A DNA stretch of 64,000 nucleotides from Elysia chlorotica (lineage: Eukaryota > Mollusca > Gastropoda > Plakobranchidae). Position numbers and translations under genes: made by a program. Positions 1 to 12,455 of this stretch are shown piece after piece. The stretch lies in the NCBI GenBank assembly GCA_003991915.1, contig RQTK01000927.1, positions 82,326 through 146,325 of the forward strand. Direction: 5' to 3'. The notes under the pieces were generated by a model. The model did no database searches. It was not told where the DNA came from and worked only from the letters and a program-made list of their open reading frames with translations. Within the stretch, counting starts at the first letter, position 1, and the number at the start of each line of letters is the position of its first letter.

Positions 1-129
<129 letters not shown>

Positions 130-149
130 CATCCTCTATCTATATCTAT

Positions 150-185
150 AGTAGTAGTAGTAGTAGTAGTAGTAGTAGCAGTAGC

Positions 186-274
<89 letters not shown>

Positions 275-275
275 C
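150..275. repeat. (GTA)n trinucleotide microsatellite
   Basis: About 40 units of GTA/AGT with a few GCA interruptions. Its reverse reading produces a poly-leucine open frame that is not a gene. Confidence 0.97.
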
Positions 276-510
276 AATTGTAGGTTAGCATTTATGCTTG
301 GTGTATTATGTCTTCTCATCGTCAATACCTCTTGGTCTCCCCGTCCCCAAACCAGTGGCCCTGAGGTTGATCGACAATCAATTTTTATTGGATTACTGTG
401 TGTCCTACTGTCCAAATAACATTTTGATCTTCCTTTTTGTAATTATTGATGAAGCTGTTATACACTGTAGTTAGTTTGTAGTACACGTGTCATTTCGCTA
501 TCGAACCCAG

Positions 511-2080
511 AGCTCTACGACAAGTCTTACGCCAACGCTGTCTCCGTCACGGGCTGCACCAGCACCGCCTGCTGTGACGCCATCCGCCCCACCATCACCA
601 GCATCGTCAGCTACATCATGGACGACTCGGTGCCGCTAAACTGCCTTACCTCCCCTGGCGCGCCTTGTTCTGTGAGTCAATATATCTTTTTACCTTTTTC
701 AATTGTATAGTGGCTTCACCAGTTTTGCTTTTATTCTAGTTTTTTTGTTTTGTGTTATCTCCCAATTTCCATTTTTTTTTATTTTGAGTCATATCATTAC
801 TGTAGCACTGTAATACACAGTAGTTACTGTCGTTGTAGAGTTCTATAATAATGAAGACAGTTGTTTTTTAACCAAATTTTCGAAAGTTTTTCCTTTTTTT
901 TTGAATCTTCATTTTTGTTCGTTTTGTTTAAAGTTTAACTTGCAATGAATGTTCTCTGCATTTTTTTTTTACGATTTTTTAACCTTCACCGCCACTCGGT
1001 GAAAAAAAACCTGTGCTGTGTAAAATATGCAAAATTCATTTTAATGGTGCCAATTTTAAGAATAATTATTATATGAATTTCTTTATGTGTTATGTCACAT
1101 TTGTGTTTCTATCTTTGTTGCTCATTTCTGAAAATAATGATTGATTTCGTGTGTGTGTGTGTGTGAATATGGTTTTCTTGAAGCCAGTCCATTAGTGGGT
1201 GAAAAACATCCGTACATTCGTAAATAAGTCTTGGCAATATTATGATTCTCTCTTTCTCTACTACTATTTTTACCTTTGTCATTGTCTCTCACCCTTTCTC
1301 TCTCTCTTTTCTTGGACCTCTCTCACTCTCATGCTCTCTCCCTCGCTTTCAAAAGGTTATTACTGAACCTTTTTTGCGTGAAGCAGCACAGCAACCAGCA
1401 TATTGAGTCAAAAAAGACTAACAACTTCTTAACTCCTTGACAGATCTTTCCTGATCTCAACAATGTTACTTTCGAATTTTTTTATTTTTTTTTTTTAATC
1501 TGTGGCCTTTCAATCATTACTGGGAATTCATTAAGACTTTTTGGGGGGTTAATCACCATCCCTTTCATAGTTTAAGATCAGTGTAACTGTAAGGGTGTAG
1601 GATTAGAATTCTAGCTTATAGCACAATTGTACACACAATCATGTACTTGTCACAGTTCTATAATTATGGCACAGGGGAAACATACCAAAATGCAAGTGAT
1701 TCATCTTTCAAATAAGAAATGCGCAAAATTAAAGGTTTTTGCTTTAAATTAGAAATGTGCCCAATTGAAAGCAGAAATGAGGAAATAAAAGCAGTTCTTA
1801 TTAATTATCTCAAAAGTAGCCAAAGTGACTAATGCCAAAACTGTAGCCCAGTGACGATGTGTACCATACTATTACTAGCCATCCCATAAATCAATCTCCT
1901 TGTTCCACCAACCAGGTGGCTGATGTCGGAGCCCCAATCTACTGTGACGACACGTCCGGCCAGAAAGTCGCCATCGGCCTCACCGGTTCCGCTCCCTGTG
2001 AGCCAGGCCAGACGTTTGTCGTCCACGACCTTACGGGAGAGGATCCTGATGTCAAGTTCGGCATATCAGCCCGGAGATAA
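511..2080 (+). CDS. Last two coding exons of a possible catalytically dead trypsin-like protein
   Basis: Two exons join in one frame: 511-671 (acceptor AG at 509-510, donor GTGAGT at 672) and 1916-2080 (acceptor CAG, stop TAA at 2078). The 5' part lies outside the window. The joined 107 or so residues are cysteine-rich. They contain DVGAPIYC followed by GQKVAIGL and then CEPGQTFVVHDL, which resembles the C-terminal lobe of S1 serine proteases (GDSGGPLVC, then a G-I/L strand, then C..PGVYT.V). In that reading the catalytic serine is valine and the protein would be inactive. An AATAAA at 2178-2183 fits a 3' end close behind. The exons are GC-rich against AT-rich introns, which supports real coding. 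The family call is inferred from one motif and is weak; a secreted disulfide-rich protein of another fold is possible. Confidence 0.55.
672..1915 (+). other. Intron of the 511-2080 gene
   Basis: AT-rich intron with poly-T runs, a short (GT)n near 1150 and a CT-rich stretch near 1260-1340. I see no gene or recognisable mobile element in it. Confidence 0.7.
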
Positions 2081-3169
2081 TTAAACTGCACAGTGCACTA
2101 ATGCCTTACACTTACAGGATGACACATGTTGTATTTGTAGCTGGCTTTGTTATGAGAATCACTTGCAACTGGTTGGAAATAAAAGCACACATACAGACCA
2201 CTTTCGTTGGGAGTTTTGTCTAACTCTTTGTAGAAATTTACTAGTGATAGTTGTGCATGTACTATTTGTACAGGTTGAAATTCATTACTTTAATAAATTT
2301 TAGTTTTGTATTCAACACAACTTTATTCAAAATTTTCAATGATCTTTTTACTCACTTATATGCATACAAGTTGATATATGTGTCTCTGCTAATCCAGAGG
2401 GGTAGGCAAGAAAAAATTTCAAACAATTTTCAGCTCCTAAAAACTCCCAATGCTTTAAAAAAATGTAAATCTAAAATAATCAAAATAAGTCATGTGTACA
2501 TGTAAAAAAAAAAGATTATTTATTTTGTCATTATCAGAGAAGAAAAGTTCTCTGCAAACAAATCATGTTCTAACAAACAATGTCTCGATTCAAGAATCTC
2601 AAGTCTATATTAAAATAGAAGCATTGTACTGTCTTCAGTTAATTACAAGGTTCTGAGAACCCCATGAAATTCGTCCAAACCAAGGCAGGCAAGCAAAGAT
2701 CTGTTGAAAATTCTGCATCACAGCGGGTGATTGACAGGAGCAGGAATGAAACTTATCAAAATCACCACTAACATCACAAAACATTTTTACAACCTTTCCA
2801 ACATGATGAATAACTAATAAAGCTAATTATAGGATTGGGGGTGCCAATGCTTAGAAAATAAAACTCTGACAAAATACTATAAGTATTCAAGTATGTATCT
2901 TTTTTCCCCCCATAAACAATTTTGATCAAGTACAATTCAGCCTAAAGACTATTTTCTAATATGGACCATATCAAAATTTATGCCACAGAGGATCACTTTT
3001 TTGTTCAACAACCAACTATAATTACAACAACAGGGGGAAAAAAAAACTAAAATCCATATTTGGTATCTTGGCTCTGAACACCAGCCCATGTATATCCATA
3101 TATCCATATATCCATGCTTCCCTCAGTCAAACCCCAACCACTCATTTAGTCCCCAACGTGACGCTGCCT
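2081..3169. other. Convergent 3' ends between the first gene and PHB1
   Basis: Noncoding AT-rich sequence between two genes transcribed towards each other. On the plus strand AATAAA occurs at 2178. On the minus strand an AATAAA (TTTATT at 2519-2524) could end the PHB1 transcript after a 3' UTR of roughly 650 bases. Nothing else is recognised. Confidence 0.6.
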
Positions 3170-6100
3170 TCACTGGGGCAGTGAGAGTAGAGTAGACTGG
3201 CCCGATGGAAGGTACACGACATTGCGTGCCCTTGACATCTGGTAAGCGATATCCTCGGCCGCCTCCAGCTTACGCAGCTCGACCAATCCCTCGCCGGCTT
3301 TACCAAACGCCTGGGCCAGCAGCTCGGCAGCTTTGGAGTCGCCCTCGGCGGAGATGATGGCCGCCTTCTTCTGTTGCTCGGCCTGGTACACAAGGAAGCA
3401 AAAGAAAAAAATAAACAGATTTTACTTAACACAGTCACACCGCGTACATGTAAATGGTAAAAAAATACATTTTATTTAAAAGATAAAATAAAAGTTCCAA
3501 AATCTGCAAATTTTTGTATTCTGACTTTATTTGTTCAAAAGATATCAACTTTCGAAAACTCCTAAAAATAATTAAATTTTGTGAGCAGAGCAGGCAAAAA
3601 TCAATGCCATACCACTGAGTTAATAATATGACCTGATTAGCACTGCAGTTTTTTTTACAGTGCAAAGCCACCAAGCTATATCATGGACAGCTGCAAAAAC
3701 TAACAATTTAATATGCTGCCACACAGAGAGGCACAGAATTCCTGTCCCAGTCGTACACATTTTACTGACATAGATCTAACTAGAAGTACAATTGAAATGT
3801 GATCATTGCTTAGTTTCAGCTGATTCATAAACCATAATAGAATAGTTAAAAATTGTCACAAGTATGACAGAGAAAATGTACTTTGATCAGAATGTGTTTA
3901 AAAAGAAAGTTAAGGGCTTAAAAGTTCCATCAAAATTGGCTCTTATAAGGATGCTAAATATAAAAGTTGCATTGAGTAATGAAGTAAGAGATAATATCAA
4001 AACTTCCAACAAAACAATAAGCACAACTAAACTAAAACAAAAAAGCACTAGCCAAATGAGTGGGTGGATATTAAAATTATAATCAGTAGCTCTCAATTTC
4101 CTGCACTAAATCTTATTTATCATATCATATCTAATTTGTGCACTGGAAATGAAGTTAAAGAAAACAGTAGAGCACAACTATAACAGAATCCGCTGTAGAG
4201 GGACATTTCAAGAATACCCCTTTTTTTCTACTATTATAAAGCCTATATTTTATTACGTTTGCTTCGGTTTAAGGGGAGGGACAGGTCCTGAAATGGCCTG
4301 TAAGGTGACGATAATCGACTTCCTGATTTTAAGTTTTGCAGTCAGTTCATCATTTTTTTAAACCGTAGGAGGCGAAATCACCAGGGCTCACATAGCGTGT
4401 TGAACCATTATACCTGTAAGATGCTGCTAGCCAATTTACGAGATAAGCTAAGCTGGAGCAAAATCACACCATCCATGAGTTTTTGCGGGTTGAAGCTTAG
4501 GTGACGGATAAGTGTACTTGGATAGTAATTATCTAGTGATGACAACTGGATCAATATTTTTTTACTGAACTTTTAAGCTGAAATACAGTATCATATTGCT
4601 ATTGCAGACTATTTTTTTACTAAGCTAAGAAATACACTTTTTTTCTGTAGTTTACAGAAAGTTGTCTTCACTATCAAGCCAGCCTCAGTTTATTTTTTTA
4701 AAACTTAAATAGGTAAATGTACCCAAAATAGACATCAACGTCCTCTTTCACCAAAAATGCTAAAGCGCTTAGGGCTAGAGCTCCAGACTCACCTTCTCTA
4801 CAATGTAGCGGGCTCGTTCTGCCTCTTGCTGGGCAACCTGTTTCTGCTCAACGGCTTCTGTGAACTCACGTCCAAACGTCAGGTGGGTCTGTAAAGTTAG
4901 AAAATCAATTATACAAAGATCAAGTTGTGCTGGATTGTACCTAACTTTTATACTTCGGAAATATAAATATTGCTGTATTGCATGGAAGTGATGAAATGTT
5001 CAGGCAAAAGTTGATTTTTAACTTTTTATTACAAATGCAGTGTGCAAAGCAAAGAAATACACGTTTATAGAGGTTGAAGTTTTACTCTGTGGTTTCTGGA
5101 TGATATGATATACATTTTCATTTGAAAATGGAAAAGGTCAACAAAGTTTAACCTTCTATGTTTTAAGAGCTCTAACTCAAAACTTATATAAGCCTTTGAC
5201 TTTGCATTAATCTTTTCTTTACTCAACCAATTTTAAAAGAGTACAGATTAGAAGTAATTTATTTTTTATTTCCATTCAAAATCAATCTAACAGAAATATG
5301 AGTAACAAAACTATTTTTTTCTGCCATTACACTTTATCAATGTTCTCAATTTATGATATGAAATCGCTGGAAATATTAAGTTTCAACATGATTTATTTGT
5401 ACACTTTTTACACAGTGTGCTGGGATTGAAGGGGGTATACAATGTTAAAAATCAATCCCATGTGAAAAACTATTGCGCTTAGGTTCAAAAGCATGCAAAA
5501 TTAATTATAATTCCAATATGAAGCAAATGAAATAAAGCCATTCTGACTGTTTTCCCTTTGCAACAATTCCAGAGCTAAAATGGAATTAGCTTTGACAGAG
5601 GAGTCACTACAGAAACCAAGAAAAGATATTGTAAGCAATAAAAAGTAGGGGCCTTAAAGAGAGTAAAAAAAATAAAAATGACAGCAATTGAACCTGAAGT
5701 TTATGTTTTGATTTTTTTGGATTCCTCAGCCGGTCACATTATACTGACATCAACCCAAGCAGTAGGGCTTAAAATCAAACAAATAATTATTTTGATCAAG
5801 AAGTGACCTCCAAAGTGGGCCACCAAAGCTCTTCCATTTGCGCCAGTTCGTCCCACAATCAAATATAGCCTATACATAGCTGACCCTGGAAGTTAATCAA
5901 CCCGCCTCCCAAGCAATGGTAACTGCTGGTAAGGTACGCACAAGCGAGATGTCGTCGAGGATGAGGCCGAACTGCGCCGCTCTCTCTGTGAGCTCCTCTG
6001 TGACTTTGCTGGAGACAAGCTCTCTCTGCGTGATCAGGTCACTGGCGTCAAACTGGGCCTGGGCGAGAGACAGTGATTGAAACCAATGTCAACATATTTC

Positions 6101-9100
6101 CGTCCTACAAACTTCATGTGCTACTTTTAGAAAGATGAAGCGCTTTTGGGACTGTGTTTAAAAAAAAATAAAAGATTGGGGTACAAAAAATGTGGAGAAG
6201 CTAAATCGAAATATCTTCTACTCTTCTAATCAATTCTTACAGGCTGGCATATATCTTGTTTTTAGTTATTTTGAGATAATAAAAAAAGAATAATTGTTTC
6301 TATGTAATACAAAACTTCTTTTACTTTTCAAAGTAAATTATGTTAAACCAATCAAGTTAAAACTGGATTTCTGGATGTTTTATCTTGACATTTGGCTACT
6401 GGACCACATCATCTATTTTGAGGAACCAGTCTTAGCATCTAATTTTAAAAATTTTATAATAATCAAAAATCTAAATGCTTGAGAAAACAATAATTTTTTC
6501 CAAATAATAAAAAGACTGAACAGAATGAAGAGGCTATTCTTTGACTCAGTTCTACTTATCATATGGTAAAAATATAAACTTAAAGTGGTTAATGATAAGT
6601 AATATATTGTACATTCAAAACAACTAAAGTCAATATCTAGTGGACATTATTATACTTAAAAACATTTTTAATAGATTATAATTGTAGTTTTGACCTAGAA
6701 ACAAATACAAGTTGGGAAGCACTGAACTAGCTCTAATATCATTTCCTCATAAGTCATTTTAAGCTGTGCTGGGAGCACATGAAGAGGTTACCCTGTGAGA
6801 GACACGGTCACGCTAGTCAGCCTTCGCCAAATACTAACTTAGAGGACAAAGATTCATAACCGCGTGGTATAGCTGACATGAAGCAACTAGACCTAGCTGC
6901 ACCAGTGGATTGATTACGGGAAGCACCGGCTGTTGTGTTGTAGACTCAAAAAAGAGCCTGAATTTTTTCTCAGAGATGAAATAAGCAAGTTTTGAAGAGA
7001 GATCGGAATCCTTCCCAAAACATCGGAAAATCGGAAAAGAGGCAAATTTGTGGGAACAAATTGGAATGACTCCCATTAAACCAGAATAAATGGAAGGTCC
7101 ATGGCTATCAGTAAGGATGCAGCCGGAAGTTATGATAACAATAGAAGTAGTAGGTATAACCTGGTGACGAGCCGGATGTTCACAGAGACTGGGGTCTGTG
7201 AGCAGAAGTGTTGACGACCCATATCCGGAGGTCTGAATTTTCAATGAAAGGCTGGAGCCCAAGGCTTGCTGAGACCGAAAAATGTTTGATTTTCTGCTTT
7301 AGTCGGAAAAGTGGCATCCCTGATTTATGTAACTGTGATTTACCAATTCTTATTTTTTCTTAATAAAAAACCTGTAATATATGGAATTTGGCCTCACTGC
7401 TCTTCCTAAAGTCTGCAATATAAAAATTAAAATGTAACTTGTTATTTACCACAACAGCTTTAAGAACTTCAGAGGTGATGGATGGTAAAACTCTTTCATC
7501 ATAATCTGTGCCGAGATTTGTGAAGATTTTGGGCAAGGCAGGGACTTGTGGTCTGAAGAGAATTCTAAGGGTGATGTTAACATTTTGTAGATCTGTCAAA
7601 GAAAATAGAATAAAAAGATTAGCATTATTCAAGCAAAAACAAATTGGGTATTTATAAATACAATCTTGCACTCTAGGAAAAATCTATTTAGGAAACTGAC
7701 TATTTTTTACAGCAGAGAAAGACTATTCTCAAATCAGCCACTATTTAAGGCTTCAAGTTTGGAAAAAGTCTAAATATATAGACATTTTTATAAAGACAGT
7801 AGCTGTCAAAGTGCCGTTTTTTTCATCCCTTCAACATCAAAAGGATGAATATTTTTTTAAGACACAAAAAAGAAAAACTCTTTTAAATATTTATCTTTGA
7901 ACGAACCTTTGCTGCCTGTAATAGTTGGGACATTCCTTGGCTTGGAGCGAATATCAAAGATGATGGGTTTCTGCACCCATGGGATCAGAAAGTGGGTACC
8001 CTCGCCTACTACTTCTTGTTGCACTCCTCGGAAGCGGTCGAAGATGACGGCCCTCTGTCCACCATCAACTGAAAAAAATTTATTTTTTTTTATTTCATAT
8101 TCAGTAAATCTACATCAAAGAACACTGCAAAGGATCGTTTCACAAATTGCAACAACACAAAGCATTTATCATTTTATGTACATCTACACAATGTTATGAA
8201 TAGTTATAAAAAAAAAAACAACAGAAAAATGACCGTCAGAATCAGTGGTGCAAACGTAGTTACATCTGATGTATCAAATCTACTAATTAATAAGCCTATC
8301 TAAATCTAGAAAGCATCTATAGGTTTCAATATAATATATGTGAGGCAACCAGGGTGAATATAGGTTTTGAATTAGAGACCCTTAACATACAGAAACTACC
8401 CTCTACAGGCTGTTTTCTTTTTCAAATAAAAGAAATAACTCATGTCGTAGAAAGTTATAATTTTTTGTTATCCCTTGAAATGTACTTGATGCTTTTTTGG
8501 CAAGTCTTACCACACAATAACTAACTTAAAAATTTATATTCCGACTGGTGCTTGATTCACTAAAAAAGTTGTTAAATACATTTGGAAAGTGCATCTAACG
8601 GGGTTAAATATCACTTCAAATTGTTTTCTGCACATGAGGGCATTATAACTAGATAGAAATATGGAAAGAAAGTATCCTTGCAGCTTCTTTCACCCCTACA
8701 TTTATAAAAGTAACTTGCATCGTGTACAAGAAAATAATTCCTGTTTGCTCAGGAAAGTTTATGGCCCAAGGCTTCCTGTCACTCAGAATGTCAACAATGA
8801 ACTCAGTGGACAAGGATAAGGAAGTAGGCCCTAGGCATTTTGGTCATTCTAAAGGTTTGAGGGTGCATTATAGTTTGTAGCCACTTTTACACATGTATAC
8901 AGCCATGAGTTACTGCAGAGGGTAGATATATGAAGATTCTGAGGGAGGAAAAAAAGAATAGAGAGGGATGAGATAATGTGCATAGAAGCTCTGCTGTTGC
9001 ACACTGGTAAAGTAGAGTTTGTCACAGACATACTAACACCAGCAGTTACAACCTTGGCTTTGGCTACATGATTTATAATCGGTACAGATAATAGAGAAAG

Positions 9101-9657
9101 TCCTATAGATCGATCTTGGCTACAGTTACGGATAACTGATACAGATACAACTCCAGCCTTGGTGTGTAAGGCCATCGGTACAGATACCTGTCTAAGAGGT
9201 GTTCTAGGCTATTATAGCAGGAACATGTCTAAGCCTTGTCTCGGTGGACAGGTTCTGCTGGAGTAAGTACCTGGTGTACTCGTACTCAAGTACCTGGTGT
9301 ACTCGAACTCAGGTTACCCATTTCTGCCCTGCACTAATTGTGGAGAAGTTCAGCTTTCTCAAAGTGAACTGCGTATAGTCTACTATCGAAATTCGATAAA
9401 AGTATAGATAGGTATAGATCTAGATCTAGATCTAGATCTAGATCTAGATAAAATAGAGATTCAAAGTTAAGTCGGTAGCAAAGTCCTTCACAAGTTCAGT
9501 GGTTCAGCAACTGCAAGGGTTCGGTGATCAATCTTGTAGATCTAGATTTCTAGGCTTTTTGCACTATCTTACCATTATATAAGGCTGATTGAACGACTCC
9601 TCCTGTGACTGCAAGTGCAAGGCCTACTCTGCCAAGATTAGTGAAGAGACGAGCCAT
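3170..9657 (-). CDS. PHB1: Prohibitin 1, complete, six coding exons
   Basis: PHB1 forms ring complexes with PHB2 in the mitochondrial inner membrane, acting as a scaffold or chaperone for respiratory-chain proteins, m-AAA protease and cristae. Coding exons in transcription order are 9573-9657, 7907-8068, 7450-7592, 5942-6058, 4793-4888 and 3170-3382. All have GT/AG ends and join in frame to 816 nt, 271 aa (human is 272). The N-terminus [17 protein letters not shown] is the hydrophobic anchor ending SALYN. The SPFH/Band-7 domain follows, with [23 protein letters not shown] and [10 protein letters not shown]. The C-terminal coiled coil contains [20 protein letters not shown] and the protein ends [14 protein letters not shown]. 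Every landmark of the family is present and there are no breaks. Exon 1 exists a second time at 11344-11428 in an upstream duplication, so two start exons could serve the gene. Introns carry MITE and SINE insertions. Confidence 0.98.
5729..5862 (-). repeat. SINE copy in PHB1 intron 4
   Basis: The plus strand shows the family core TCACATTATACTGACA-TCAACCCA, followed by sequence that reads on the minus strand as a decayed tRNA-like head. It is the same core as near 23975, 31690, 44565, 50540 and 57910. The call rests on shared sequence within this window. Confidence 0.65.
6770..7325. repeat. Probable nonautonomous mobile-element remnant in PHB1 intron 3
   Basis: A block of higher-complexity sequence inside an otherwise AT-rich intron. 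Its right end, CGGAAAAGTGGCATCCCTGAT (7303-7323), is repeated at 10699-10719 at the end of another unexplained block, so this is probably the terminus of a repeat family. A 142-codon open frame on the minus strand (6834-7262) has no recognisable domain and I do not call it a gene. Confidence 0.45.
8340..8590. repeat. MITE-like element, copy A, in PHB1 intron 1
   Basis: It begins GTGAGGCAACCAGGGTGAAT and contains an interior stretch (AGTTATAATT, then TGTACTTGAT, then CTTTTTTGG). Both resemble the element at 52040-52291 in start and interior. The right end is degenerate (CTGGTGCTTGATTCAC, near 8541-8559). The relationship is visible only by comparing the two copies; the superfamily is unknown. 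Confidence 0.5.
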
Positions 9658-9950
9658 TTTATCTTATTCCCAGTGCGTTTTACTCTACGACTGATGAAAC
9701 TTTGCCCGCAACGAGTGTCTAGAAAGTGACGGGCATGATTTTCAACCGGAAGTATTTCTTTCAATGTCAACCTAAGTTTCTTTACGCAAGCAAATCAGAA
9801 TTTTTCGCAATTTTAAACGTGAATTAAGCCGTAATTATTTAATTGAATAATAAAATTAACGGTTTTCCGTTCATTTTCCTCTTTGATTTCTGTTACCTTA
9901 GCCCAATTCCGAAACTTTTGCATGAATATAATTCATTAATTCCTACAAGA
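8925..9950. repeat. Duplicated segment, copy 1 (contains PHB1 exon 1)
   Basis: This 1026-bp segment recurs at 10714-11721 (1008 bp). The 18-bp length difference is fully explained by three extra GATCTA units at about 9415-9448. Otherwise I saw only one substitution (TATAGTC against TAGAGTC near 9375). The left junction to unique PHB1 intron 1 sequence is at 8924/8925, and the right junction, to a retrotransposon fragment, at 9950/9951. Confidence 0.95.
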
Positions 9951-9951
9951 G

Positions 9952-10050
9952 CCTTTTCCATCAGCCATCAGACTGTGGAACCACCTGCCTGAAAAGATTA
10001 AGGCTTCTGGCTCCTTAGACTCCTTTAAATCAAAAGTCGGCAATATTAAC
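9952..10050 (+). pseudogene. Non-LTR retrotransposon C-terminal fragment
   Basis: The plus strand reads PFPSAIRLWNHLPEKIKASG and then SLDSFKSKVGNI, the familiar C-terminal end (AIRLWN-LP, then S-SFK) of metazoan non-LTR reverse transcriptases. It starts exactly where copy 1 of the duplicated segment ends. It is only about 33 codons long, so it is a relic. Confidence 0.75.
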
Positions 10051-10713
10051 ATAATTCCTGTGAAAGCCATAGATCAGACCCAAAACCAGAGTCCAGAAAC
10101 CGCTAAGGAGGTAACCCGGATGAGATCAACTGCAGTACCGATACCAATAAAACTATTATGCAAATTTAATAGACAACGAAGAGACATCGCATTTCGATGA
10201 ACATTGCTCTATGCTTTTCTTTTACGTACTCGCAAACTTGAAAATTACTCCTTTTAAAGTTGCGCAATTAACCGTAGTTTAATGATAACCAGAAACAACA
10301 TTGTTTTGCCTTAAGAGGCGGAGTCGTTGAGAAGGGCGCGTTTTCGAATCTAACAGCGTATAATTTCCATTAAAAACACGCCGAAGAATGCGAGGTGTGA
10401 TCACGGATAACTGCTACTTGCGCTCGTTGGGTTCGGAGATAAATTCTCATCTGCCCGTTGAAAAAAAACTAATGATCCTCGTGACTGTCGATCTAGGCTT
10501 TGTGCAAGCAATGAGGGCTGAACATGTAAGGCACATAGTAACAGGTATTTCTTTTCCAAAACAAAACACGGAGGTGTCGCCAGCTTTCCGGAATTTTCGG
10601 AGGAAAAGTTTTCCGGACATCGGCTTCAAGAGTCAGTTAGAAAAATTTCCGGAGGATTCGGAACCAAATTATATTTCCGGAATTCCGGAAATTTCCGGAA
10701 AAGTGGCATCCCT
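10051..10713. repeat. Spacer between the two PHB1 exon-1 duplicates, probable mobile-element remnant
   Basis: Mixed sequence unlike its neighbours. Its right part is rich in TTCCGGA/TCCGGAA words and ends GGAAAAGTGGCATCCCTGAT, the same terminus found at 7303-7323. An open frame at 10388-10750 runs into the second duplicate and has no recognisable protein features. Confidence 0.45.
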
Positions 10714-11721
10714 GATATATGAAGATTCTGAGGGAGGAAAAAAAGAATAGAGAGGGATGAGATAATGTGCATAGAAGCTCTGCTGTTGCACACTGGTAAA
10801 GTAGAGTTTGTCACAGACATACTAACACCAGCAGTTACAACCTTGGCTTTGGCTACATGATTTATAATCGGTACAGATAATAGAGAAAGTCCTATAGATC
10901 GATCTTGGCTACAGTTACGGATAACTGATACAGATACAACTCCAGCCTTGGTGTGTAAGGCCATCGGTACAGATACCTGTCTAAGAGGTGTTCTAGGCTA
11001 TTATAGCAGGAACATGTCTAAGCCTTGTCTCGGTGGACAGGTTCTGCTGGAGTAAGTACCTGGTGTACTCGTACTCAAGTACCTGGTGTACTCGAACTCA
11101 GGTTACCCATTTCTGCCCTGCACTAATTGTGGAGAAGTTCAGCTTTCTCAAAGTGAACTGCGTAGAGTCTACTATCGAAATTCGATAAAAGTATAGATAG
11201 GTATAGATCTAGATCTAGATAAAATAGAGATTCAAAGTTAAGTCGGTAGCAAAGTCCTTCACAAGTTCAGTGGTTCAGCAACTGCAAGGGTTCGGTGATC
11301 AATCTTGTAGATCTAGATTTCTAGGCTTTTTGCACTATCTTACCATTATATAAGGCTGATTGAACGACTCCTCCTGTGACTGCAAGTGCAAGGCCTACTC
11401 TGCCAAGATTAGTGAAGAGACGAGCCATTTTATCTTATTCCCAGTGCGTTTTACTCTACGACTGATGAAACTTTGCCCGCAACGAGTGTCTAGAAAGTGA
11501 CGGGCATGATTTTCAACCGGAAGTATTTCTTTCAATGTCAACCTAAGTTTCTTTACGCAAGCAAATCAGAATTTTTCGCAATTTTAAACGTGAATTAAGC
11601 CGTAATTATTTAATTGAATAATAAAATTAACGGTTTTCCGTTCATTTTCCTCTTTGATTTCTGTTACCTTAGCCCAATTCCGAAACTTTTGCATGAATAT
11701 AATTCATTAATTCCTACAAGA
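10714..11721. repeat. Duplicated segment, copy 2 (contains a second PHB1 exon 1)
   Basis: Near-identical repeat of 8925-9950. It preserves the whole first coding exon of PHB1 on the minus strand (ATG at 11428, donor GTAAG after 11344) and the putative upstream promoter. It is followed by sequence different from that after copy 1. It could be a very recent tandem duplication, or two haplotypes laid end to end by the assembler. Confidence 0.95.
11344..11428 (-). CDS. PHB1: Duplicate first coding exon of PHB1
   Basis: Encodes the same 28 residues as 9573-9657 ([20 protein letters not shown], then VVQSALYN), with an intact start codon and GTAAGA donor. Transcripts starting here could splice over the 9573-9657 copy to exon 2 at 8068 and give the same protein. 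Whether it is used depends on promoter activity and on whether the duplication is genuine. Confidence 0.85.
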
Positions 11722-11998
11722 CTCTTATTTATACGTCCTTGTTTTATGATCTGCCTTGCTTCATTGGAAATAATTAAGACGAAAAAAAAATGTTAACCTG
11801 ATTGTGATAATGTCTGTATGAAAAGTCCCTTTTCTTTTCTATCAACAGTATCCACCATTGTCGAGATTCATATGTTAAATGATACTTTTATAAAACCATG
11901 CAAATATCTTAGGACTGGATATAATTATTGTAATGCAACAGAAGCGATACATGTACGTGTAGGCTAGTTAGAATGTGTCGAGCCTTTTCCTTCATTTA

Positions 11999-12112
11999 CA
12001 CAACAACAACAAAAACAACAACAACAGTAGCAGCAACAGCAGCAACGACAACAACAACAATAACAACATCAACAACAAAAACAACAACAGCAATATCAGC
12101 AGCAACAAAAGT
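11999..12112. repeat. (CAA/CAG)n-type trinucleotide repeat
   Basis: Interrupted CAA, CAG and ATA units giving low-complexity Asn/Ser/Thr frames. No gene is supported here. Confidence 0.9.
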
Positions 12113-12455
12113 TCATACAATACTCATCGTCGTTCAAAAAAGGCAAACATGGAAAGGATATTATTCGTTATATTTTTTCATAGAAAATGTTCACACACAC
12201 ACACATGGAGTCGCACTACTCATTGCACCCAAGGCAACACGAGTACTATTGCTCTAGGAACCTGTATCACCAAGAATTCTCACTGCAGGATTCAACTCGA
12301 AATGTAGAAGAGACGCCATCCTCCCACAACTGTAGCAGACATCGAAGACAGAATGAACGTTAATGGACACGCCCAGACGGTAATCGGCGAACTCCCAAAG
12401 AGAGACATTAAAATATTGTTGAGAGATCTGATGTAGGCTACCATTTTGGCACCAG

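Noticed and set aside
146-415. Poly-leucine open frame on the minus strand
   Set aside because: It is a translation of the (GTA)n microsatellite with a random extension.
6834-7262. 142-codon open frame on the minus strand in PHB1 intron 3
   Set aside because: No domain, no splice or conservation sign, and it lies in a block that ends with a repeated 20-mer, so it is better explained as mobile-element sequence.
10388-10750. 120-codon open frame
   Set aside because: It crosses the border between the spacer and duplicate 2 and has no recognisable features.
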